From the NCBI GenBank assembly GCA_035041965.1, contig JAPYMA010000379.1, positions 1-64,000 on the forward strand: a stretch of 64,000 nt of DNA, read 5' to 3'. Each line of letters starts with the position of its first letter. Within the stretch, counting starts at the first letter, position 1. Position numbers and translations under genes: made by a program. The notes beneath the pieces were generated by a model. It saw only the letters and a list, made by a program, of their open reading frames with translations. It did no database searches and was not told where the DNA came from. The stretch comes from Anisakis pegreffii (Eukaryota; Nematoda; Chromadorea; Rhabditida; Anisakidae). Positions 10,856 through 26,516 of the stretch are shown piece after piece.

Positions 10856-13800
10856 ATGGTAGTGAAGTGATAATGAGATGCTTCGTGGTTGATGAGAGTT
10901 TCGTGGTTCTATTGAGTGGTTATAGTTGGTTGGTGGATTGATTGAATGATTCATTAGTGATTAGCGATCATCGATTATTGATTGGTATTGATTGTTGGGA
11001 TGGGTTTGATCATTGGTTTAATTTGATACATATGTGGGGATAGTTGAGTTGATGAAAGCGATGTAAGAGGATTTGATATAGATGGGTGTTGGATTGATTT
11101 GGGTGATAAGTTAACAATGAGCGATAGAAAGTGTTGAGATTGTGGTTGTTGAAAAAGGGGAATGTTTTGTGAATTGTGGAGGATTTTATTAATTTGATTG
11201 TTGTTCACCATTGGTAATTGGGCAGATTTTGGCTTGTTTCATCAGTGTGATTTGTTGATTTTATATGAATTGTAAGGATTAGGTAGATAATTGTTCAGTG
11301 TTCTTTGCAAGAATACAAATTTGTACAATTGTTTTCTTGTTTATGCATATATTCATTCATATGATCGTTTTGTTTCAAACACTTAAATTCATTCAGCACA
11401 AATTAAATCACCAAATTCTGTCTGTCATCACCACCATTTTGCTTTTGGCTCTTGACCGAACTTGGTCAGTTCAGAGTTGTTTTTGAAAAATGGCACGTCT
11501 GTCTTTACCTTTCATTTTTGCTCGTTTTCCCATTTTTCCATTCGTAACTGTTGTTTTTGTTGGTTTTTCGTGTTTGTTTGGTTTTTTTTTGTTGTTTTAT
11601 TGGTTCGTTGATGTTCGTTGATTTTGTTGTTCTGTTTTGCATTGTTCCCACGAAATTTTTCATCTCCTAGAGACAACTTTTACGAGAATGATATGGGTTG
11701 TTGTTACGAGAATCAGTATCATGCTCTTTCTTTCTGTCTCTTTTCGAAAGGTTTCTTGTTTGCACTTGTCTTGTTATCTGTCTGTCGATAGACTTATCTC
11801 GACTATATCCCATTGTGCATATATGATGCGATAGAGTTGTTGTTGTTAATCGAATGCGAACACCTCGAGCATTCTATTGAATTGTCGATTTATCAAAATC
11901 TACCACGTTTCCGCTTCTCAAACCACTATGTTCATAACCATTGTGTTTCTTTAGTAGGATATCTTCAGTTATAAAGCTCTACACCATCTTCAATCTGACC
12001 TATCCATCGCCTGCTGCGTTCATTTCTCAGTGATGCTCATCATTGTAGAATTGTTCATCGCTTGAGTGGCTAAATTCATGACTGTATTCCATCATCATTA
12101 TCTGCTTAACGAATTTGTAATTCTGTGATTATTTTCGTCCAACAAAGCAATGGTATTTAATGAAAGTTGAGTTCGATATAGCAATTGAATTAGTTTTTTT
12201 ATAAATCGTTTTGTAATTCTATTATCATTATACACTATTGTCATTATTATTATTATTATTATTGTTATTGGAATTATTGTTACAATTATGAGCACTGTTG
12301 CAGTTTGGTCGGTATATTATGTTGGCTGTTATTGTTATGAATTGTACTGTCTATTACTGTTACATTTGATATCCCAATAAGTTATAATTGCAATGATTAT
12401 CACTGTTATTGAAATCACTGTCGTGTAATTTTTTTTTTCATTTTAGAAAACAGATGCGCGGTGATTTACTTATTTGCTTAATCGCATGATATATGTGTAT
12501 TATGAATGCCATCCCTCCTGAATGTCACCGTGTTTTCATTCTTTCTTTCTGGAATTGTTCCTCTTTTCTGGACTTTATCATAGCAATTCATCGTATTCAT
12601 CATCATGTATAGTTGCTGTTCCGGATGGTTGTACGGTCACCCCGTTTTTTGCTATTTTTGTAGCGTTTTGCTGAATTATTGTTCAAAAAAGAATTGATTG
12701 TTTATTTCGAATCATTCTCCAAAAAACATGCAGCAAAAATTTGTTCGATTGAATGATTGAAATGGAAATCGTTTAGTAGCAATATGTTCCTACTCTTGAT
12801 AGCATTCTCAAAATCAGAAATGTTGTGGTTATAGTTTTGTTGAATTCTGTTGATTCCTTCTTGATTTCCTGATTCCTTCTTTCCTTCCGTCGTCCAGCTG
12901 CTATTTTATGATTCTTTGTTGTTGTTGTTGTTGTGGTGGTCATGATTTCGCTGTGTGCTATCCATTGTTTTGCTATGATTTTCTCGTTTAGATGGCTCAA
13001 TTTTTAGTGTGGTTATTTGAAGGAATTTATCGTAATAATAATAGTAATAATGATGATGTTACAAGTTTTGTTAATTTATAACAGTTATTTTTTGATAATT
13101 TTATGATTAGTGCACGAACAGCTGAGTTTTATTCATTCATGTATGCGCAATATAAGAAGAAGAAATGTTCGAGCGAGATAATAATTTTGTGTTGTTGGTT
13201 ATCAATCATAAATTTGATTTGATTTCATTCACTTCGATTTCGTTCCCAAACAATATTCCGTATTCATATTCAGTCGCACCGAATCTGTTGTTAACAACAG
13301 TAAGAGTGTTACATACATAAATACATACATATCAATAGAGTTATTTTAATATGGATGTTAGTTTACAACTTATTTTATCAGCATTATTATTATTGTTATT
13401 CTTAGAACAATACCAAGTGTACACCTACCTACCTTATTGGAAAAAAAGCTGTGCAGAAAGACAATCGAACGAGGCTTTTTCATGTAATTCTAGCAGCATC
13501 ATTGGATAAGGAAGGCAAACCTTAACGAACAACGATGAGTTCGAATAGTGAACGCAAAAAACATCGGAAAAAGGTAAAAAGCCACTATTGCATAGAAATC
13601 GCAAGTTTCACTTATTACCAGCAGGAGTGCTCTTGTTCTGCCATTGAAATGATTTTGTAATCTAGTCATCTGATAAATAAGTACAAAGTTTCTCGGAATG
13701 AATGGAATCAGAGTTGCGTTTGATAAATCAGAAAGGTATAATGAATATTGAAAAGAGGTTGATTGTTCGGTAAATGATTGCAAATGAGTGAGTGAAATGC

Positions 13801-14096
13801 AATAGGTGAACATAAAAAGTACTTTTTAGTAATACTCTCAGTTCATTACGTTATCTTTGAATTGTTTGAATTGAAGTTAAATGCTGATATTGATCCATCA
13901 AGTTATGATTATGAACTTATATGTACTCATCCCAATGCAAGGAAATTATCAATGGAATGCATCGCGGAGAAGAACGTCTCATGCATATTTGTGTTCAATA
14001 GAGATGTTCATAGAAATTGCTCTGCTGAATAGAGTTGTTCAATAATAGAACTCTTCATTGACATGTAACTTTCGAATGCATTGATTTTTTGTTGAC
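10856..14096. other. Long intergenic region, 3' UTR of the FMR1-like gene included
   Basis: About 3.2 kb of T-rich DNA. The proximal part is presumably the FMR1-like 3' UTR and the distal part the CMTR1 promoter. Several TTA/TTG microsatellite patches occur (near 12240 and 12920). No open frame has splice, family or composition support. Confidence 0.5.
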
Positions 14097-14101
14097 TTTA
14101 G
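14097..14101 (+). promoter_or_regulatory. Probable spliced-leader acceptor of CMTR1
   Basis: A TTTAG acceptor ends 18 bases before the first ATG of the cap methyltransferase gene, leaving a very short leader. Confidence 0.35.
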
Positions 14102-14119
14102 GGTGGTTTTGCAAGGGGA

Positions 14120-17100
14120 ATGAATTCAGCCATATCTGGAGCAGCGCAACCCTATGACTATAGAAGTATCAGTAGCATGGCTGGGAGTGATCCTTTGGCG
14201 AGAAAACGCCATCGAAACGTTTCGGAAAGGCTTACGGACAGTGAGGATGAAGGTGCAGGCCCTGATACTCTGGCCAGAAGGCGACATAGAAATGATACCG
14301 AACGACTTACGGATAGTGGTAATGAAGAGGAGAGTAGACGTTCCAGTATGACTGCAGATGGATCAGGAACATCCAAGAAGGTTGGTCATTCGGGTGCTTG
14401 ATGAATTCGACGGAAAACCACTGAAGAAATGCAAATGTTGGATGGAAGTGTTTTTGATTGTCAACCCAATGTTGTATTTTGATTGTCGGAATTTTGGATT
14501 GTCAACTGATCAACGAATTGAATTGTCATTCGACTCATTTGAATATGATCACAAGAAAGGGAATACAAGTAGCGACATTTAGGAAAATTGCGAGAGTAAT
14601 ATTGAAGTTTGTTCTCGAGTACTTGAAGTCGGATTTCAAAATCATGAATTTGTTACAATAGGCACATGTTGCAATTGATACATACATTCAAGGCAGTGGT
14701 CCTGCCAAATGGTATATAAATACCAAAATGTAGACATAAAGAATGATCATATTGAATGTGTAAGCAATGAATAAGATATTGTGTGGTTGCGATTCAATAG
14801 AGGAAATCAATCCAGCAGAAGGATATGAAGAGATTCACATATGTCATAAATGTCAATCAATTTGAGGGTGTATTGGTAGCTAAATTATGTGGATTTTAGG
14901 ACGAAGATGCAATAAGGCGACTGGCCTCACAACGACGTGCCGATATTCGTGAGAATTTTCATGAGGAACTCAGTGAAACGGCAATGCGGAAACGTAAACA
15001 AACGGAAACGTTGAGTGGAGATGATGACAGCAGTGATGATGATTTATTGCCTGGAAAGGTGCTGATCGAATCATTTAGGCTATCGTTCGAAACATAACAT
15101 TACCTGGATTACCTGGATTGGCAAGCAGGCTATCAAACGTTCATAACGCTACTGGCCACAATGCTTGCAATGTTTCCGTGCGCATTGTTTTAGCGTCACT
15201 TTACGCCACCCGCTGGCTAGGCGAGCAGGCCAACCGAACACAACCGAGTCGCCGTGAATGCTTTGCATAATTAAACGCAGTCAAATATCACTTCAATAAA
15301 TAGTCATTACTCTAATAAAATAAATATCCCGTCGATCGCTCACTGCGATTGACGAAACAACCACTCGATGTCCAAGTAATAATTAATCATAGCTTGATGA
15401 GTTCGAAACATAACGTAACATAAATAAATAAATACTCATCCAGACATCAGTTGAAATGAATTAGCAAAAACCGAAGGGTTAAATGATAGAATTTGTGATT
15501 ATAATCAGTCAATCGAGCAATTCCAGAAGGGTTTTGGCTCAGGACTTGGCTCATCTGATAGTCGAGAGGGTGAGCTGGACAGGCAGCAACAACAGGTCTC
15601 GGCATCCTCGTCGGGTGCATGGCAACCGAAAAGTGACGATCGAGGTGCTGCGTTATTGGCCAAGATGGGTTATGGGGGTGGTGGATTGGGTAAAAGCGGT
15701 CAAGGACGTACCGAACCGATACCGTTGTCCACACAACGAGGTCGGGTCGGTTTAGGACATCAGTCTACTCAGGTGTTTATTTGACTCTCGTCTAGTTTCG
15801 ATGGTGATATTATAGATACCGTGTGGATACGACGATGTTTGAGAATATTCATAGCAGTGCGAGAATTTGAGAATCTCAATGAGCTTGTGTCTGTGAGGTT
15901 ATGATTTGGTACGTATCGTATTCGATGGATGGATCTAAAGTAATGGAATGAAGAGTTATATAAATCTCAAATGAGATTAAGATCTGAAAATGTCAAATCG
16001 CAATGAGATTAGATTTTTGAAAGACCCATAGGATAATGCAGAAAAAGGCGATTACTGATGAGGATTACTGTATACATTCGTATGGTTGCATATTCATTCT
16101 TGCCCGTATTGTGATGGATATTGCACTGTTGTGGTTATTTTATTCCTATACTTGATTCAGAGTATTGGACGTGATCTGACAACAAAATGGGACTCATCAA
16201 TCGAGGAGAAGTCGGTGGATGAGCATGTTCTGTGGTTGGAGGTTTCGAGTGAGAAACGTAGCGAGATCGTTGGGAAAATTTGTGATGAATGGATGGTTAT
16301 TGGGAAGGTGGGTAGGGGTGATTATTGCGATTCGAGTTGATTCAATATGAGTGGTTGTATACGATGGGAATGTATACTGTGGAATGCGAATTTCAGAGGA
16401 AAGAGATAATTGACGATGAGGATCAGTATTGCGATGGAGAGGTGTTACGAGCGATGTTGAAGGCGAAATCGGTATTTGACGATTTGAGTGATCGGGATTT
16501 GAGAGAGGCACGATCCAGGGCGAATCCATACGAGACCATTGGCTCGGCGTTCTTTCAGAATAGGTATTTTAGTATACATCGAAAATTTGATAATTCTGAT
16601 GTTATCAAAATTTGATAATATCGGTTGTTTTTGGGGTCTTATTATGTATTGGACGGCCTTTTACATTGCATTAAATTGGAATTTATTGTTATTATGTGAA
16701 CAAGTGTTGATATAATGAATTAGTAATTGGGTTTACCGGCAAAATCATCATTTCTGTAATTATCTGAACATATCTTATTATATCCGAACAGTATTGATAA
16801 CATAATCATTATCATGATCATTCTGAACAACAAGTTGATCATAATAATTCTGGCAATCATTTATTTTTGTGATTAAGAGCAGCAATGAAAGTGGCGAATT
16901 TGGATCGTGTCTTCGATTGGTTATTGACAAAAGAGAATCCATCAACGTTGGAGCGAAAGAACCCAGTTGAAGTGCGAAAACAAGCAGACGGTACTGCGGT
17001 GACGACGAAGGAAGCTGAAAATTGTGATCGCAAACTGCCGTTGTTCTATTTTGCTGATGTTTGTGCAGGACCCGGTGGCTTCACTGAGTATATCTTATGG

Positions 17101-20100
17101 CGAAAGGCATTTTATAATGCGAAAGGATTCGGCTTCACACTCGTTGGTTGGTTTTGGGTTGATCTGATCTGATTTTGTGATGCATCAAATTTTTGGGAGA
17201 TATACTGAGATATTGGGATGTATTGATGTGATTCTGAGATATAGTCAGTTTCCCGGCTTGTTCAAGTAATTGCTATGTGATTGGTTGTTCTATTGCAGTT
17301 TATTATTAGGGTAGTTTGCAGGTAAGGATGATTTCAAGCTGGAGCGTTTCACAGCCTCAGCGCCAGAATATTTTGAGCCATATTATGGTAAGCACGGTGA
17401 CGGTGATGTGATGAATCCCGAGAATATTATATCGTTGGAGGAGGTGAGCGAATTGTGGTCATTTATAATGAGATGAGAGTTTAGTTCAGATCAGTTGATT
17501 GAGAAATGGCGTGTGTTTTAACGTGCGACTTTAAGATGAGACTATTGAAGGTTGTGATGCGGGGAACGAATAATGTTGGTGTTGATTTGATGATGGCCGA
17601 TGGAGGATTCTCAGTGGAAGGCAAAGAGAACATACAGGTAGTGGACGGATGTTTTTCTTTTGCTGTTGTTAAATATGGCTGGGCAGAGTTTTACGTTCAG
17701 TTGATTTTTGGTATTGTCTTGGTTTTTGTTTTTCATTCAATTTGCGCAATCATAATCAGCACATCGAGGTTTGGTCAGAGGGATTCATTTTGCATATTAA
17801 TTCTTCTGAAGAATTTACGTTATGGTGTGAAATAATATTGTTTCTTATTTGAAATTTCGGATGCAATCGTAATGATTTTTTGGGTTTATTGTATAATTTT
17901 TAATGGTCTGATGCAATCGTAACGGTTTGTATAAGGATAATTTCAATGGTTTGTTGTATTATTGAGTTATTTGATTAGTAAATCGCTTGGTTGAGTATGA
18001 ATGGTGATGGTTCAGCGAACTGTTTCTTGACTGTTTAATCGAGATAAGATTTGATGAATTTTGCCAGGAAATCCTCTCGAAACGACTGTATTTATGTCAA
18101 TTTCTGGTGGCGCTATCGATCGTGCGACCAGCCGATCGCACCCACGACGGTGGTGTGTTCTTCTGTAAATTATTCGATATATTCACACCATTCAGCGTGG
18201 GACTGGTTTATCTAATGTATATCGCATTTAAGCGCGTCTCGCTTCATAAACCGAATACCAGTCGCCCGGCTAACTCAGAACGGTAGTTCGTTTGGAAGCA
18301 TTGCAATCATTCAAATTGTTTTGGTTTGATTGCAGCAAAAACTTGGATTAGTATTAAGGTTTAGTTATTGGGTTTATTTTTAGATATATAATCTGTGAAG
18401 ATTTGAGTCACGAAGGAGCAACGAAAGTGAAGGATTATTTGACGAGTATCAACAACAAATTGGATGAATTGGAAAAGAGCAAACTGAGCGCGAGAGAGGA
18501 TGTGAATGAGGTGGTGCCGAAGGAGATTATTCAGTCGGATAAAAACTTCGTGGAATATCTTGTGGCACATAATGAAAGGTTTGTAGCAGAGACTGGGCGA
18601 TTCTTATGAATACTGATAGGCAATTGAGTATTATGTGTTGTTGATAGGTTATCTGTGAATTGTTTCTGTGATTCAAAGGTTTTTTTTCAGAATGGCAAAA
18701 CGTCAAACACAATATCTGGATAAGTATCGATCGTTCGCCAAAAATGTTGGTCAAATTGATACGGATCAAGCGAAACTGCGTGACGATTGCCTGAATTACT
18801 GGCGAGTCCCAGACATACCTCGAAGGCGTCCTATCGATGAATCTCTCGAAGCGTCAATTGGTCGTCTTTGCCGACAGGTGAAGACAGTTATGAGTTATCA
18901 TCTTCGAAGGCTTGAATATGAATTTGGGATGTTCATTCTGAAAGGTTCAGGTGATCGATTTCGAGCAACTTCGACGAAAACCACCCGCATTCAAAGAGAG
19001 CGTATTGGAGAGCGATAACGACAGTCGAATGCGTTTTGCCGAGTTACGAATGTGCGCGTTGACTGAGAAAGAACAACCCACACTGCTGTTTTCTGTGGTT
19101 GGTTTCAACAGTCTTGGTTCATTTTCATTCAGGATTGTAAAATCTGATTGTGTAATGAATGGTTCATTGTTGGTAGAATGGTGATGCCTTTCAGATTGCA
19201 GCAGTATTAATGGCGATATTTTTTTCTGTTTTCGATGAAAATTCACGAGTAATTATTGGTTTTAGGGCTGTTTTCTTCTTGATTTCAACGAAAATAGTTG
19301 CTTTTGCTTTCAGCGTATGGGAATTTTCATTCGATCGCCGAATTCAATGTCTGGCTTTGAAAAATTGGATATATTGCCACGAATTCCCAAAGATACAGTT
19401 CTGTTCGTTCATAAGACAATGGCGTACAGCAAGGTTTGAAACTTGAGACTTTGAAGGCGATTCACTTTGAAGTCTTTTTCACTTTGAAGAAATATTGTCC
19501 GCAAGTGAACTGAATAAAAGAATTAGAGTTGCAGTTGAGTGATCAAGGTAAACCGGAAGATGGTCGTTGGGTGATACGAGTTTTGGATGGGGCCGTGCTG
19601 AACGGAGACGACATCAGTGCGTTGTCGTATGACGAACGAATGGAAGCAATCGAAAAGCTGTGTGCGGCAGTGAATTGCGTTCATCAACAAAAATCACTGC
19701 AATACGCCAATACATCAACGCCGAACTCGTATCCGAATGCGCGTAACAAACGCTCAAGGCCACGCACAATGGCACCGTCGAATCTGGTCGTTGCGGCCAA
19801 AGTTAGTAGTCTCTTCTTCAGTGGTGTTTGTTTAGTAGGCGTTTTGATAGAGATCAAAGAATTTCCTTTTTATTTGAAAGAATTTTCATTTTATGAAGAT
19901 TCATTTATGTATTCAGTTGCATCTCTACGGTCCTGTTGTAGGTGTATAAATTTGATGAAATTGGCCAAGAAACGGAACGTTTCAATGTGACTCGATGGAA
20001 AGGCGAAGAATTGGCCATTGTTGAAGAATCAAATCATAAATTTATATGCAGAGGAATGAGAGTTGTGTCGTTGTTAGCAGGTTAGACGTCTCAATTTTCT

Positions 20101-20656
20101 CAAATTCTTATTGCACTAGTAGGAAGTTGTTTGAGTAAATTGAGGTGGTTTACATAGGGTTGATTGTAATGATGCTTATTTTCTGTAATTGTTTGTTTGA
20201 TTTGAGCGTTTTGAAAGGATTTTCAAAATTTGCTTCAGATCCATGGGTGTTGTGCTGGTCGAAAGGCCAGAAGAAACCGTACGTTTTCGATAAGAGCGGT
20301 CGACACGTTGCCGTCTTCTGTGAGCATTCAATACCTAAAGAGAATTGCGTTAGCTTTTGGAAAACGATCGTCTCAAAGAAATCAACGTTAGTGTTTCCTT
20401 GTTAGAGGCATATTTCAAAGAATCAGTGATCAGTGGAGAAAATAGTTTTTGAATTGACTGAACTGAGAATTTCAGAAGCACAAAAGCGACCGAAAATTAC
20501 CAGTGGCATTGGGATTGGGCGCAGGATTTCTTGGACGGTTACGGATATGGTCCTAAAGCAATCCTGGGTGATGACGAGCATCAAGCTGGTCCAACATGGC
20601 GATCGGTTTCTCGAATCGCACAGGATCAGAAGCAAAAAATTTGTCCTTCCGGATGA
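14120..20656 (+). CDS. Cap-specific mRNA (nucleoside-2'-O-)methyltransferase 1, CMTR1 type (17 exons)
   Basis: Exons: 14120-14380, 14900-15058, 15527-15772, 16161-16307, 16397-16563, 16878-17146, 17322-17443, 17551-17637, 18068-18282, 18384-18578, 18691-18877, 18951-19097, 19314-19433, 19529-19801, 19942-20080, 20239-20386, 20476-20656. Every junction keeps phase; about 1,020 residues versus about 835 in human. The enzyme 2'-O-methylates the first transcribed nucleotide of capped mRNA in the nucleus. A charged Ser-rich N-terminus carries a duplicated ARKRHRN/ARRRHRN...ERLTDS motif. A G-patch spans about 179-217 ([19 protein letters not shown]). The RrmJ/FtsJ domain has the SAM motif [16 protein letters not shown] (386-401) and [10 protein letters not shown]. 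The tetrad is K331 (AAMK), D474 (MADGG), K520 (FFCK) and E557 (NSE). The C-terminal part matches the guanylyltransferase-like region; the WW-like end reads SDPWVLCW...KKPYVFD. It lies 3.2 kb downstream of the FMR1-like gene, too far for a tight operon. Confidence 0.96.
15085..15414. mobile_element. Insertion flanked by 14-bp direct repeats in a CMTR1 intron
   Basis: GTTCGAAACATAAC occurs at 15085-15098 and again, identical, at 15401-15414, enclosing 302 bp. A 14-bp duplication is typical of LINE-driven retroposition (SINE or processed RNA). The insert begins with two ATTACCTGG units and contains the words ACTGGCCA and GCGAGCAGGCC. A related CTACTGGCCAGGCGAGCG word lies near 7190. It has no long open frame and no obvious poly(A). 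Confidence 0.45.
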
Positions 20657-23317
20657 TATTCTGCTTATAATTTGAGTGTTTGCACCGATTTAGTTTATAT
20701 GATGCGGGTTTTTAGAGTTGGGGAGTGTGGAAAATAGACGAACAATTCAGAAGATGCTGAGGAAATTTTAGAGTTTGCAGCAACAATCTCTTGCTGTCTG
20801 TTTGGTGTATTGAAATTATTTGAATTTGAATTGGGTTTGTTGTGTGTTAGATGAAAGAGTTTTATATGAATAGTTGTTGATTAGTAGTGACAGTGTTTGA
20901 TGGTTAAGGAATCAATGAACCATTTTGAAGGGATTCTTTGAATAGGGGTAAATTTTCTGATGAAGTGATTTGAAAATTATGTGGAAAAAAATAGTCTCCA
21001 GCAGATGCAGCACATTCCTTCATTTGTGCCTGAATGTTTAGTTAGTGGTGAGTATTTTTGCATGGTTGTTGTGTATGTTGTGCGGGATTGAGTGAGTGCT
21101 TTTGCGTTCGTTGTTCGATTTACAATTGCAATTGCTTCAGTGATCCCAGTGAATCTTTTAGAGTAATACCATATTGGGAATGTTGATTCTTTTGGAAGAT
21201 TTGAAGTGGTCTTTGAATGTTTTGATTGTTTTTTGTTGTTTTCTGATGGCTTTTTGTAATTTGATTGAGTTAAATCTTTAAAATGTTGTAATGTCGATGC
21301 TGTGCATTCGGCCGATTGATTATGCATTATTCTCATCGTGTCATGTAAAAATAATATTCATTCTGCAACATTTCATCAGATTGCATTCGAATTAATTTGT
21401 TATGAATATCGTTTTGTTGTTATTGTTGTCTTCGTTGTTGTTCTTTCATTAATATTTGAATTAATCTTATTGTTGCTGTTGAGTTATTGTTATGATTTGA
21501 TCAATACAATAGAATGGGATGATTATGATTATGTGTGTTGGATTTGGTATTGTTTTTGAGCAGAATAAAAGACTACTGCTACAGTGCGATTTTCTTAGTA
21601 TTGGCCAGCTAATGAAGTTGGTGATTTTGTTGTCGCTCATATCAATGACACAGAGAAATACCTTTTACTATTTGTTTGTGAATAACTGGTAAGGTTTTTT
21701 TGTTTGTTGAAGAGAATGTTTAGTTTTTAATTTTTTTTGTCGCATTGATTGCAATTCAGTTCAGTGCGATTTTTTTAGTAGTAGAGCAACTTGAGATGGT
21801 ATTTTGGAATATTGAGTAGAAGAAAGTGATTATGAAATGTTTTTTTTAAACGGGATGGATTAGAGTGTAAAAGTTGATATGGTTGTACTACCGTAGAATA
21901 TGCATAAGTTGTTATGGTTTTCATAGAGTTTTTTGGGACGGGAATCTAATGAATAGAATTAAGAATTAGACAGGAATATAGAATTAAGGAGTGTTCGTTT
22001 TCAGAGGAAAGTTCCACTGAACACGAAGAGAAATTATTCATATCCGCGTTGGGAGGTAATTATCGATATCCAGGTAGAATTCGTAAACCTAAAGAAATGC
22101 GATGAATAATGGGTAGTTTAGAGGAATTCGGAGAAGAGTTCAGTTCATAGTAAGGAAGAGTCTCAGTTTAATCATTACTTTTTGAATGAATCGCTGGTGT
22201 AATAGTGGAGATATTCTGAGTCTGAGTCAAACTGTCACTGGAAATCAAACTAGCGATTGCTTTCTAAAGCTAGACTTTCATTGGACTACTTGGAATAGTT
22301 TTGACGCAGGATCAAATTAGGATAAAGGGAAGATGAAATTTAGAAGGTGCGAGTTTTGCTTTGGACAATTACTTTGATGGAATTGATTGATTCCATCCAA
22401 GAGATCAAGTTTATTGACAATGAGGAATAATTTTGAGATAAATACACAATTCTAGTATCACTCTTATTAGTACTAGATAAGCATATCGTATTGAGTTGAA
22501 TTGAATTAGAATACATTGCTTTCGATTGATTGATGGACGATATTTTAAAGAAAATGCTTCGAATATGGAAATTTTTTGCTTTCGGTGGAAATTTCGATTC
22601 TTAAGATATTCAGTGAGTTACTTACTATTCTGGGTGATTGAACTGGAATTGAGCAGTTCATCGGCAACGATTTGGTGATTAAGGCAGGTAATGATTGAGT
22701 GGTTGGCATTATTGAAAGGAATTAGGGGCACTTGGGGCTGTTGGGATAGCTTAGGTTAGGTTCAGTGGGAATCGTAGTGGAAACGGGGGTAAGGGATTAT
22801 TAACAAGGGAATAAATTAGTTGGTAATTGGTTGAGGAATGGGTAAGTTTATAGAATATAGGAGGTATTGTTTGATGAAAGTGATTGAATACGATATTGAA
22901 TATGATATTGAATGTGATACGATATGAAGTGTTGAAGCGATTGATGGATTCGTGAATTGAATAATATAAGCTAGCTTTGTTGAGCTAGTGATAACAAGCA
23001 ATTGAAGTGATATGTGTATTTGTTATGATTTTAGTTTAGATAATCGTTAATCAAGACAGTCAGTGAGAATATCACAGGTCACTTGAAGCAGTGTTCAGTT
23101 CAGAGCTGAGATCAGATCAGAGCAGATCAGAATCTGATAACTTAAGTGATCAGATCGTATATCAGCCACTAAACGATATCAGTCAGTGAGGCAGAGATAA
23201 ACCGTTATTACCACTACTACTACTTGCACCACGAGATACCTACTACCATATCTACTGTTCTTCCACTTAATCGTGAGACAGTGACAATCAAGGCGATCTG
23301 TCTAATTAGAAAGGAAG
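20657..23317. other. Intergenic region between CMTR1 and the hnRNP gene
   Basis: About 2.7 kb hold the CMTR1 3' UTR and the hnRNP promoter/5' UTR. A stretch of overlapping GATCAGATC words (23100-23165) and TGATATTGAA repeats (22885-22920) are the only visible structure. No further gene is supportable. Confidence 0.5.
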
Positions 23318-26516
<3,199 letters not shown>

